Positions 24,681 to 33,886 of a stretch of 64,000 nucleotides of DNA are shown here, in pieces (the stretch's first letter is position 1; the number at the start of each line of letters is the position of its first letter). Below the pieces are notes generated by a model. It saw nothing but the letters and a program-made list of their open reading frames with translations, was not told where the DNA came from and did no database searches. The translations under genes were made by a program, and so were the position numbers. The DNA comes from Cyrtodaria siliqua (taxonomy: Eukaryota; Mollusca; Bivalvia; Adapedonta; Hiatellidae). Where the stretch lies: positions 1 to 64,000 of the forward strand of contig JAWPHD010001230.1 of assembly GCA_037043455.1 (NCBI GenBank), given 5' to 3'.

Positions 24681-25594
24681 TCATTGCTGATGTGTCATTT
24701 GAAATAATCAGTTGGTTTAATACCTTGTTCCCAAGTCACCACTCTCTACATCACCTCTTGAAATTAAAAATTGCGTCGAACGTACCTGACTGACGTAATC
24801 AGCATTGAAAATTGTCATAATGGTGACGTACTATTACGTATAGTACAGTACGTGCTTGACTTTGTCTACAAAGAACAAAAAGGTTTACGTTTGTGCTTTT
24901 AAGCAAAAGAAAGGATATTTCACTTACCGCCTTTGGTTTCGCAAAAACAATTTAAGGATAAAAAGGTAGGCGAATAATTATTATTTCATATAACTATTGT
25001 TTCAGGTGAATTTTATTATTAATAAGTGTAATTGAGACTTAAATGGCGCAGTAGGTTGTTAAATACAATTTGAACAAAAAGCAATGACACAGTTCACACA
25101 ATCTCAGACATTTATTACTATTAGGTAGGATGGTCAGCTCTTGGCCAGCTTTCTTAGTCCTTTTGTCATATTGTATTTTCAATGAAATTGGACTGCTTTC
25201 AAGTGAAAATCGTCGCATGTAGATCTAATATAAAAAAAATAGATCTAGTAAAACTAACTTACATATTGACGCAGTCACTTTTATTTAAACATAATCAAGC
25301 ATTAAATCGTTGATTTTGTTGTTGCTGAACAGTGGCAAGCGTCGTTTTAAGTTAATAGATTAGAGCGATTAAATAATGTGTGCAATACTCATACTCTTAT
25401 GCCTTACAGTGTACATCAGTGGAGTTTTCTAACCTCAATGCAAAATCAAAACATCTGCTCGAGTGCTTCTACATCAGTTACATTTGTTGGTGTTTCTAAA
25501 TGAATCATTTTAACTTATACTTTTACTGCAATCAAAGACTGGTTATAGTTTTGTCCTTCACAAAGGTTGTTGTTGTTGTTGTTGTTTTTCTAAG
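24681..25594. other. Intergenic, one half of a dispersed repeat pair
   Basis: No gene supported. Holds the repeat at 25262-25330 and a short (GTT)n run near 25566. Confidence 0.4.
25262..25330 (+). repeat. Direct repeat pair with 26360-26432
   Basis: ATTGACGCAGTCACTTTTAT, AATCAAGCATTAAATCGT and GATTTTGTTGTT recur at 26363-26430 with a few substitutions. The ~1-kb segment between the copies includes the GC-rich block at 25595-26300. Confidence 0.75.
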
Positions 25595-26300
25595 GTTTAG
25601 AGACCGTCCGCCAACTAAAGCGCCAGGAGAACCCTGGTGCTATGGGCACAATAGAGTCTGGTCTGTTCAGATGGGTGCGTTGGTTGATGTGGTGCTGCTG
25701 TGTCGTCATTTCTCTTGTAGATATGTAGGTAGATGTCGCTGTTGCTCTGTGGTTGTCGCTGTGGCGGTGAGGTGGGGGGTCTGGAACGACGTCTAGGTGG
25801 TGCTGCCTACACTACTGGGCGATCCCCCATAGGGCCACACCCGCCAGTTGCAGCCTGCGTCCCCGGTGGCTATAGCAACTAACGTAGGATAGTTCTATTC
25901 TCTTCTGGCACGCAGGTTGATATGGCTCCTTCGCTCCGTGTACAGCGCCAGGCTTCCCTCCATTTGTAGTTGTTCCTGGCGCTGTACAACGTCTGGCGGG
26001 ACGAAGGAGACATCTTCACTCTCGGTCAATTAACAATCATTCCGTTAGTGCTGCATCATATAAGCCAGTGACTTATACTACAAGTAATAACAGATCCGCA
26101 ATCCTATCTCGTACAACTTTGTAGGATGTGCTGGCAAGGGCGACCAAGTAGGTCACCCTACACGATTGTTGACAGTGCCCACTCTGCGACGTGCACGCGG
26201 TGAAGATCTAGGTGGCCTTCACAAAGGTAGTACCTACTAGTACTGTGAGTGTAATGCCAGTGATGGTCCTTGATTGGAAAATAAAAGTTATTATATTCTA
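25595..26300 (+). mobile_element. GC-rich structured retroposon-like block
   Basis: Clearly higher GC than its surroundings, with strong hairpins: TGTACAGCGCCAGG (25939-25952) pairs with CCTGGCGCTGTACA (25975-25988), and the flanking CTCCTTCG and CGAAGGAG extend it. It ends with GGAAAATAAAAGTTATTATA followed by TTCTATTCTATT, which resembles the 3' tail of a non-LTR retroposon. A 98-codon plus-strand frame at its left has no domain and is probably chance. The family was not recognised. Confidence 0.4.
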
Positions 26301-26359
26301 TTCTATTTTAAGCCAGAGAACCAGGCTATTATATTCTATCTTTATTTTTTTAAATAATA

Positions 26360-26432
26360 AATATTGACGCATTCACTTTTATTTAAACGTAATCAAGCAT
26401 TAAATCGTGGATTTTGTTGTTTTTGAACAAAT
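26360..26432 (+). repeat. Direct repeat pair with 25262-25330
   Basis: Second copy of the ~68-bp repeat described at 25262. Confidence 0.75.
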
Positions 26433-26690
26433 TAGATTGTAAAAAATAAATAAAATAAATATGTTGAATTGAATGGACTGAGCCTGCGAAAACACTGAAT
26501 AGAATAGAAGAGAATCGAAAACAAACTATCTTAATTTACATGTAAGTTATATACAATGCACAAGACCTCGCTTCGCTCGGTGAAATTAGCTGTATAACGT
26601 CACTTCGCTCGATGTAATCTCGGTGTAATTAGATTTATTTTCCTTCGAATAACACCTCGCTCCGCTCGGCGTTCATGTGAGGTTATAACG

Positions 26691-26738
26691 ACGTGCTAGA
26701 AATACGATTCACCTGCACGGTGAATCGTATTTTTAGCA
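26691..26738. repeat. 48-bp hairpin
   Basis: GTGCTAGAAATACGATTCACC (one base over the first stem) faces GGTGAATCGTATTTTTAGCAC with a single mismatch and a tiny loop (TGCAC). It lies in sequence rich in CTCGCTTCGCTCG-type words. Confidence 0.8.
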
Positions 26739-27483
26739 CAAGGCAACTTTACGGGCAGGTAACTCTAGCTGGTTGACGAAGATTTGTATTGCCTTAGTAT
26801 GGCAATTTCAGAAAATCAACAACGCGTTAACCGCAAGGCGAGCTTACGCTCGCGATTATTGGAGAGCACCGTAATAACAACACATTTTTAAACTTTATTT
26901 TAATAGATTTGGCAAATAAATTGGGCGTGGCATAGATTGAAAAACAAGCCCCAATCGTGAGCCTTAACAATTGGGCTGCCGGTAAGCGCAAAAGACCATT
27001 ATGGAAAGCCCTTATAATAGAAAGCATTAAGCAATAAAGCAAATTCAATATTACGATATTAAGGACAAAAATACATGTGCACCAAATTAAATGTTCATTA
27101 TAAAAGCAACTTTTCTGATAAGCATTTAAGCAAGTGTTGAAAGCACGGTTAATATGCACCGAATTCAATAAATTCAAATGTGTTTTAACAATTCGTACGG
27201 ACAGCAAATTTGTATATAATTTATGTTTAGATTACAATTCAGTCTTGTGTATACAGGAGCTGAATAAAGTTAAACTGAAACTTATATGTCCTTCCTTTCA
27301 CACCTTCGCTGCCCGCCATATGAATGGGAGCCCGGGCACTCCAAGTAATAGTGTCAAGGCTCCCGTCCTCCTCCAAAAATAGGGAAAACATTTTTTGGCA
27401 GCATCGAAGAGTGCATATCAAAAGCAAAATATCCGAATGCCACGCCCAAAACAGAAACAGGTGCCATGAAAGTATATATTTCC
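26739..27483. other. Intergenic tail region next to the SGNH pseudogene
   Basis: Holds the dispersed repeat at 27120-27315. TTGGGCGTGGCA near 26921 and TGCCACGCCCA near 27437 form a short inverted pair that could border a mobile element. Open frames here (126, 82 and 62 codons) overlap one another and show no domain. Confidence 0.35.
27120..27315 (+). repeat. Dispersed repeat, copy related to 22690-22895
   Basis: See 22690-22895. Shared words occur in the same order with small insertions. Confidence 0.75.
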
Positions 27484-28105
27484 TTATAACTGCCTACTTT
27501 TAATGAAACATTCAAATCCAGCCGCTAACTGGTTAAGAAACAAATTGTTCCCCACAGTTGATAAATGAACACCATCCTTTTCAAGACAGTTATCATCAGC
27601 CTGAATGTCTGGGTGTAGCAGATAATGGCCCCCAATATCTATTATAACCTTAGCAGCTTAACTGTTTAGCCGCTTTCTGACCCTTTCCATTGCAACAAGG
27701 TTGTTAGATAACGCCATGAAAGCCTATGAAGTATTTGAGACCAAATAACAACCACATCAGGTAAATTGACCTTAAAAACTCATTTAGAAGCTTTAATGGG
27801 TATTTGCCTAAATCATTTCCCCCACAGTGCAGCAAAATGTGTGAGGGGGCTGGACCATATTTCAGCAGGTACTGAATCTTGCTCTGCACTTCTAGGAGAC
27901 CCAAACCACTACAGCCTTGCAACCGTACTGTTGCATGAAGTCGTACACATCCTAAATTGATTCCATCTGGTCTTGTACGCGCCACCGAAAACTCCCTCTT
28001 GACAATTGATGAACCCAGACACCAGATCGTGTGATCACCTAAAATAACTTGCTTATGGTTAATATTTAGCAAATTGGGAGAACATGCACTGGGAAACCAA
28101 CACAC
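27484..28105 (-). pseudogene. SGNH/GDSL-type hydrolase domain, frameshifted
   Basis: Read on the minus strand, the frame from 28105 contains IWCLGSSIVKREF (nucleophile-serine block, GSS), a glycine block (QGCSGLGLL) and LLHCGGNDLGKYP (the GxND block). It then runs out of frame near 27760. The neighbouring frame continues with LPDVVVIWSQILHRLSWRYL and meets a stop. Further on, DGVHLSTVGNNLFLNQLAAG supplies the D..H block and ends at a stop at 27484-27486. All four SGNH blocks are therefore visible in order, but not in one frame. From memory, similar SGNH domains occur as accessory ORFs in mobile elements of marine invertebrates. Host use is unlikely here. The true start and upstream exons are not seen. 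A degenerate hydrolase is well supported; its element of origin is inference. Confidence 0.7.
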
Positions 28106-28146
28106 GTTAAATACGCCTCAGAACTATATCTCCCCATTGCTTTAAT

Positions 28147-29329
28147 CAGGGGGGAGGACGTAAACCTGCTCATGACGAGCTTTAAGTGGAGAAAATGTTT
28201 CTGATGTGACAAAATGGCGATTTTTGGATGATTTTCGTTATTGTCGGAAGCAATTTTGACAGGTAGGCGCATATCATATGATTTATTTGTTAAATGATTG
28301 TGTTAATAAGGGGCTACTGTATCTCCGATTCACTCGGTTTTTTATTTCAATGTCCTAGCTAGCGGATTTAAAAAGTTATTCCATGTACAGTTTGAGAATG
28401 TCTTTGTTTACAAAGTTGAATCTGTCCTTGCCGTGCCTTTTTTTCGCATTTTAAAAGAAAATACATTGTTTATACATGGTTTAAGCGTGGAATTCGTATA
28501 GAAATTACATAATCAGTCTTATTTTCCTTCATGAAGTTTTGGGGAGGCATTTATGGCCGAAAAAAACAGGTTTATGCAGATTTTGGCACATGACTGTAAC
28601 TTTATGCAATTTTGGTTCCCTGATGAGGCCAAGTAATTGGACGAAAAAATGCATTCCTGACTCTACTATGTTAAAATAAAGAACAAAAGCTGATCCAAAG
28701 TATCTAATACTATTTTTCAGAGAGACTGTAACAATGCCGAGATATAGGAAGAAAACTTCCCTAACGTTGTATGGTAGGAAAGGCCGGAACCGATCCAAAA
28801 TAGTAAATGTAGTATCTCCAACTAAAAACTATAAACGGCCTTGTATAAGATCTACACCTATACGGTTTAAACGGCCAATCATATATTCAAAATCCCCTAT
28901 TGTCAAAGCAAGGTTAACGACATCACCTAGTAGTCACTCTTCCTTGACAAAGATATACACGGCAACGAAATTGTCGGAATCGCCAGTAAAAATCAACGAC
29001 TTCATGGCTGATTCTATTTTGGACGATGTTATTGTGACTCCTGTTAAAATTCAACAAGGACTAAGCATGTGCGTGCAAGAATGTTCACCAATCAGAACAT
29101 TAAAGTCTAAGAAAACGTTACAATTTGGACATGCCACCACAGACGCAGCTGAAACAGTAACAATAGGAAAAGTCAGTAGTCAGGAGAATGTGACAAAAAG
29201 TGCAGATGAAATTTCTGAAACAATGCAGCTCTTGTCTAGACTAGTAAATGAAGGCACTTACTCCACATCTAGTATATCATTTCAGTTATTTCGCGATTCC
29301 CTTAAGTGGCATGCGTCTGAGAATACTTC
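28147..29329. repeat. Left arm of a 1183-bp inverted repeat
   Basis: Base n in this arm pairs with base 59629-n in 30300-31482, from CAGGGGGGAGGACG at the outer end to GAATACTTC at the inner end. The coordinate sum is the same at both ends and at the internal ATG, so there is no net length difference. By eye I found only about two substitutions (near 28350 and 28505). The spacer is 29330-30299. Confidence 0.95.
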
Positions 29330-29366
29330 AAGAGATACAAGTGTATCTAAACCCAATGCCCGGTGA
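28734..29366 (+). pseudogene. Truncated inverted copy of the YqaJ-type ORF
   Basis: This 210-codon frame is identical to the first ~198 codons of the minus-strand ORF starting at 30895. It then leaves the inverted repeat at 29329 and picks up 11 unrelated codons from the spacer. It contains only the basic N-terminal region and lacks the YqaJ part. An acceptor-like TATTTTTCAG lies 14 bp before the ATG, and a donor-like GACAGGTAGG lies near 28260. Both are mirrored in the other arm, so each copy may have a 5' untranslated exon. It is an arm-duplicated fragment, probably without function. Confidence 0.8.
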
Positions 29367-30895
29367 GCAACACTACCAGTGACCTTTACTGCCTTTCGTA
29401 ACTTGAACCATTCTGGACTACGCTGTTTCACAAACTGCTCGGGAACTTCACTGTTTATTATTGCTTGTATCTCATCAGGTGTCTTTAATTCCCTGTAATG
29501 TGAGTGTTCATTCATATCACAAAACTGATTTCTATATTGTGAGAGGGTGTCATTTATTTCGGCACAAAACTGGCAAATCACACCAACAACATCCATTAGA
29601 TCCTTTAGACAAATATTTAACTGGTACATCAGTGTTTTTATCCGGTTACTTGCAAATTTGTACTTCTCGTCATTCGTTTCCAGTAACTTCTTTTGTGTGT
29701 TTTCCAGATACAATGCCTTCTTACTGTAACACTGTCGAAGTGATTGTGTCACTGATCCAATTACTTTGAGTGCGTTCTTACTTTCAGAAAGCATCTGGGA
29801 TGAGTCTTCAGGTTGAAGGTCACAAACATTTTGAAGACCTTGTCCAATAATTGTTTCAACATTTGTAAGAAATTGATCTATAGTCTTTAGCTTTCTATCC
29901 TGAGACTCTCGGACTTTGTTCAATTTGGGTTCTTCTTCTTTGTCCAGTAAATATATATCAGCTGAATCAGGTGTTATTTTCTTCCCATCAAACATGACAA
30001 CGTGTGATACATCCGGCATTGCTTTAGAACTCATGTTGATGTTGTTGTCGAGTATACCTGGTTGCAGCTTAGACTCACCAAACGAAACACCGCTCGGACT
30101 ATATTCGAAAAGTGTCCTATCTGATGGCACCGGTAGGTTGATATTTGAAGCCGAAGGGTCGTACATTTCCTTTTCACTTTTTCCCTCTGCTACCATGCCT
30201 TGGTGTGCAAATCCTCGCATAAAACGTAAAAACTGACCCCCAAGCAAACGTTTCCCAGTCCAGAAGAATTCTTTGGTCGCCTCTGAATATCGCATTGCGG
30301 AAGTATTCTCAGACGCATGCCACTTAAGGGAATCGCGAAATAACTGAAATGATATACTAGATGTGGAGTAAGTGCCTTCATTTACTAGTCTAGACAAGAG
30401 CTGCATTGTTTCAGAAATTTCATCTGCACTTTTTGTCACATTCTCCTGACTACTGACTTTTCCTATTGTTACTGTTTCAGCTGCGTCTGTGGTGGCATGT
30501 CCAAATTGTAACGTTTTCTTAGACTTTAATGTTCTGATTGGTGAACATTCTTGCACGCACATGCTTAGTCCTTGTTGAATTTTAACAGGAGTCACAATAA
30601 CATCGTCCAAAATAGAATCGGCCATGAAGTCGTTGATTTTTACTGGCGATTCCGACAATTTCGTTGCCGTGTATATCTTTGTCAAGGAAGAGTGACTACT
30701 AGGTGATGTCGTTAACCTTGCTTTGACAATAGGGGATTTTGAATATATGATTGGCCGTTTAAACCGTATAGGTGTAGATCTTATACAAGGCCGTTTATAG
30801 TTTTTAGTTGGAGATACTACATTTACTATTTTGGATCGGTTCCGGCCTTTCCTACCATACAACGTTAGGGAAGTTTTCTTCCTATATCTCGGCAT
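29282..30895 (-). CDS. YqaJ-like nuclease-domain protein, C-terminally truncated
   Basis: A 537-codon frame. Residues 1-60 are strongly basic (PRYRKKTSLTLYGRKGRNRS). A middle part includes FFWTGKRLLGGQFLRFMRG and VVMFDGKKITP. Residues ~325-470 are rich in charged and helical stretches. The C-terminal end has QRSPEWFKLRKAVKVTGS near residue 495, the usual opening motif of YqaJ-type exonuclease/recombinase domains. The remaining catalytic part (acidic residues and the E-x-K) is absent. The coding strand enters the left inverted-repeat arm at 29329, and the last ~16 residues (EVFSDACHLRESRNN) are antisense of that arm. The original 3' half was therefore lost when the inverted duplication formed. 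YqaJ domains of this kind occur in invertebrate mobile-element-like genes, so I read it as element-derived. Full activity is unlikely. Confidence 0.65.
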   Translation of the reverse strand: MPRYRKKTSLTLYGRKGRNRSKIVNVVSPTKNYKRPCIRSTPIRFKRPIIYSKSPIVKARLTTSPSSHSSLTKIYTATKLSESPVKINDFMADSILDDVIVTPVKIQQGLSMCVQECSPIRTLKSKKTLQFGHATTDAAETVTIGKVSSQENVTKSADEISETMQLLSRLVNEGTYSTSSISFQLFRDSLKWHASENTSAMRYSEATKEFFWTGKRLLGGQFLRFMRGFAHQGMVAEGKSEKEMYDPSASNINLPVPSDRTLFEYSPSGVSFGESKLQPGILDNNINMSSKAMPDVSHVVMFDGKKITPDSADIYLLDKEEEPKLNKVRESQDRKLKTIDQFLTNVETIIGQGLQNVCDLQPEDSSQMLSESKNALKVIGSVTQSLRQCYSKKALYLENTQKKLLETNDEKYKFASNRIKTLMYQLNICLKDLMDVVGVICQFCAEINDTLSQYRNQFCDMNEHSHYRELKTPDEIQAIINSEVPEQFVKQRSPEWFKLRKAVKVTGSVAHRALGLDTLVSLEVFSDACHLRESRNN

Positions 30896-31482
30896 TGTTA
30901 CAGTCTCTCTGAAAAATAGTATTAGATACTTTGGATCAGCTTTTGTTCTTTATTTTAACATAGTAGAGTCAGGAATGCATTTTTTCGTCCAATTACTTGG
31001 CCTCATCAGGGAACCAAAATTGCATAAAGTTACAGTCATGTGCCAAAATCTGCATAAACCTGTTTTTTTCGGCCATAAATGCCTCCCCAAAACTTCATGA
31101 AGGAAAATAAGACTGATTATGTATTTTCTATACGAATTCCACGCTTAAACCATGTATAAACAATGTATTTTCTTTTAAAATGCGAAAAAAAGGCACGGCA
31201 AGGACAGATTCAACTTTGTAAACAAAGACATTCTCAAACTGTACATGGAATAACTTTTTAAATCCGCTAGCTAGGATATTGAAATAAAAAACCGAGTGAA
31301 TCGGAGATACAGTAGCCCCTTATTAACACAATCATTTAACAAATAAATCATATGATATGCGCCTACCTGTCAAAATTGCTTCCGACAATAACGAAAATCA
31401 TCCAAAAATCGCCATTTTGTCACATCAGAAACATTTTCTCCACTTAAAGCTCGTCATGAGCAGGTTTACGTCCTCCCCCCTG
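30300..31482. repeat. Right arm of the 1183-bp inverted repeat
   Basis: Reverse complement of 28147-29329. Carries the promoter-proximal and N-terminal part of the minus-strand ORF. Confidence 0.95.
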
Positions 31483-33126
31483 TTTAATATACTCTGGTAG
31501 TAAATCGCTACTTGCAGCGAGGGTAGCTTCCCCTATTATAAAAGAATGCGATTTAAAATGTTACAACCGAGCAAGTGACGTAAATTCCTGTCAGGACTCA
31601 CTTGTTCTATACCATTAAAGGACTTGGAATAACAACAACTCTCTACTATATTCACTCCTTTATATAATAATAGTATATTGTGGCAAGAACTTTCAGTACA
31701 AAAATAATATCTTTCAATATTCGCTTATTTCGCAAGTTACCCGAAAATACCCCGTGATGCACCTCTATTACTCTATCAACTACTGGTATAATGGCGTCAC
31801 CCAGCGCGAAATATGAAAATCTGCCAATTTTCAAACGGGCCAAAATGCGACTGCTCCCCACGGATTCTGAATGTTGAAAGCCGTCGATTCTAAAAATCGG
31901 TTGCTTTTATAGTAAACTGAGATCCAACCAAATTTGGTTGGGCAATCCAACAGAATCTTGTTGGAAAATCAACAACTCTACAGAATATCGTAGGGCAGTT
32001 GGGAATCCACAGATTCATGTCGGGACTTATACAATATATAATTTAAAGATGAATGGCCACTCTTTCTGTAGTATTATCAATTAACAAATTAACTCAAAAA
32101 CATCATATACAATATTTTTGATAGTCCCGGAGAGAAACATATATTGAAAACCGCTACTAAGTTGTATGTTAAAATCAATATTATTTGCATGACGTAGATA
32201 CTACTTTTACCACTGCGTGACTGCACGGGGAAATGAGCTAAATCTGAATTGTATAGCTGCACAACTATTGCCAGATAATTGATAAATACGTTTACCTGTG
32301 GAATAATTTACCTGTTCAAAGTTTTCTACGTCATCAAATAAAACGCTTTTCACAAATATCGCAAGGTGTGAATTGTAAATATCTATTGTTGTGTATTGAT
32401 TTCGATTTAAATAAGCATAAACATGTTCATAAAACAAAACATGGCCGGAGAACTTTAGGATTTAAACCTGTACCGATATTCAATAATACATGTATAAAAA
32501 AGTACACTTACACACAATAAATGATGAAATAAAACAAAGAAATATCTCCGTGTTGCCTTAAACTGCGAAGAAGTCAGGCGTTACAAGACTAAAAATAGAT
32601 TTGTATACACAAAAGAGCTCTCCTTAGTGGAGGTATAGCGCTGAAATTGAAAGTCATTTGCTCAGTAAATTTACATCAATTATACATCTTTGCACAATGA
32701 ACAATGACAAATCATGACAATTTATGATACACATAGTGTTTATGGATGGAGGTTATCCTACGTTTGAAGTGATAAGATGAAGAATGTACGAAAACTCATG
32801 AAGTTAAACTGGTAAGATTACTTTCCCCCACCCACTTGCTTACACTTTAACGTATTTGAAACATTGAACAATTTACACAGTAAACTGACATTCATAAACA
32901 TGATGGTAAGTGTAACTTTATATAATCTAAAACACATATACTTGGATCGTATGTTTAAGCTAACTGAAGTTATCCCAAAGTATGAGCAAAGGGACTTAAA
33001 CAGAGAGGCCTAATCATTACATTATCTAGACTAGTCAATGCCAAGAAAAGCCTTAGGATTTTTTTAGAACAGCTGAAAATTAATAACGGGACAATGAACG
33101 CCTATCAAAATGACAAAATAAAGGAC
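31483..33126. other. Intergenic stretch, no supported gene
   Basis: AT-rich. Minus-strand frames of 69 codons (31652-31861) and 76 codons (32207-32437) have no domain I recognise. Short repeats around AACCAAATTTGGTTGG (31928) and TTGTTGG words occur at 31920-32000. Confidence 0.4.
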
Positions 33127-33157
33127 CTGGGCCCCGTTTTATGAAACAACTTACGAC
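33127..33157 (+). repeat. Putative outer terminus of the DDE transposon
   Basis: CCTGGGCCCCGTTTTATGAA then ACAACTTACGACC starts the element. The reverse complement of a related terminus (CCTGGGCACTGTTTTATTAA, ACATCTTACGA) ends at about 56013, next to an inverted copy of the same palindrome array. The exact element boundary is inference. Confidence 0.5.
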
Positions 33158-33886
33158 CATTTTGATCGTAAATCAATTTCTTAAATGCTTCAATATCATT
33201 TCCACTTTTCAAATAAACGTAATTTCATTTCCTTTTCGTATACATGTCTTTTCGTATACATGTGATATTTACGGTGGCATAGAGGTGACATGTGTATGTT
33301 TGTATTTATCTCGTGCGCACGAGATACTGAGTCGTGCTCACGAGATACTAAGTCGTGCGCACGAGATAACTAAGTCGTGAGCACGACTTACTAACTCGTG
33401 CGCACGAGATACTAAGTCGTGCTCACGAGATACTAAGTCGTGCGCACGAGATAACTAAGTCGTGAGCACGACTTACTAACTCGTGCGCACGAGATACTAA
33501 GTCGTGAGCACGAGATACTAAGTCGTGCGCACGAGTTACTAAGTCGTGCTCACGAGATACTAAGTCGTGAGCACGAGATACTAAGTCGTGCGCACGTGTT
33601 AGTAAGTCGTGCTCACGAGATACTAAGTCGTGAGCACGAGATACTAAGTCGTGCGCACGAGTTACTAAGTCGTGCTCACGAGATACTAAGTCGTGAGCAC
33701 GAGATACTAAGTCGTGGGCACGAGATAATTAAGTCGTGAGCACGACATAATTAGCCAATCAGAATACACTTTACATACATGGATGCTGTTTGAAAATGGC
33801 TGATAGCAGAGACGATTTTATTGTATTATACTTTAATGCAAGGTTAACGTATGAAGAAATTCGGTTCGTTTTACGCGACCAGCATG
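33158..33886 (+). repeat. 729-bp duplicated target, upstream copy
   Basis: Runs from CATTTTGATCGTAAATC to GCGACCAGCATG and equals 36499-37227 base for base in length. By eye there are two differences (CTGAG/CTAAG near 33328, and ATTAGCC/ATAAGCC near 33752). It contains the transposon 5' region, the palindrome array and the first ~30 codons of the transposase. The LINE starts immediately after it. Confidence 0.92.
33310..33755. repeat. Array of ~21 palindromic 21-bp units (copy 1)
   Basis: Units of type AAGTCGTGCTCACGAGATACT, 21 bp each and 22 in a few. Each has a dyad core TCGTGNNCACGA whose central pair varies (GC, CT, AG, GG). Some units reverse polarity (CTCGTG versus AAGTCG). The array lies between the transposon terminus and its transposase start, where subterminal transposase-binding repeats would be expected. 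That role is inference. Confidence 0.93.

Noticed and set aside
25500..25796. 98-codon plus-strand frame
   Set aside because: GC-rich structured repeat sequence, valine runs from GTT repeats, and no domain.
28147..31482. Dismissing the inverted repeat as only an assembly artefact
   Set aside because: Cannot be excluded here, but the unique 970-bp spacer and the small arm differences are more typical of a real duplication. Kept as a finding with that caveat.
33141..33380. 79-codon frame ending in SRAHEI repeats, and its copy near 36425-36721
   Set aside because: It reads through transposon end sequence into the palindrome array; the repeat residues are the 21-bp unit translated.
33310..33755. 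CRISPR-like array (short regular palindromic repeats)
   Set aside because: Units are contiguous with no unique spacers, the setting is eukaryotic, and no cas genes are present. The 37-bp satellite was rejected for the same reasons.
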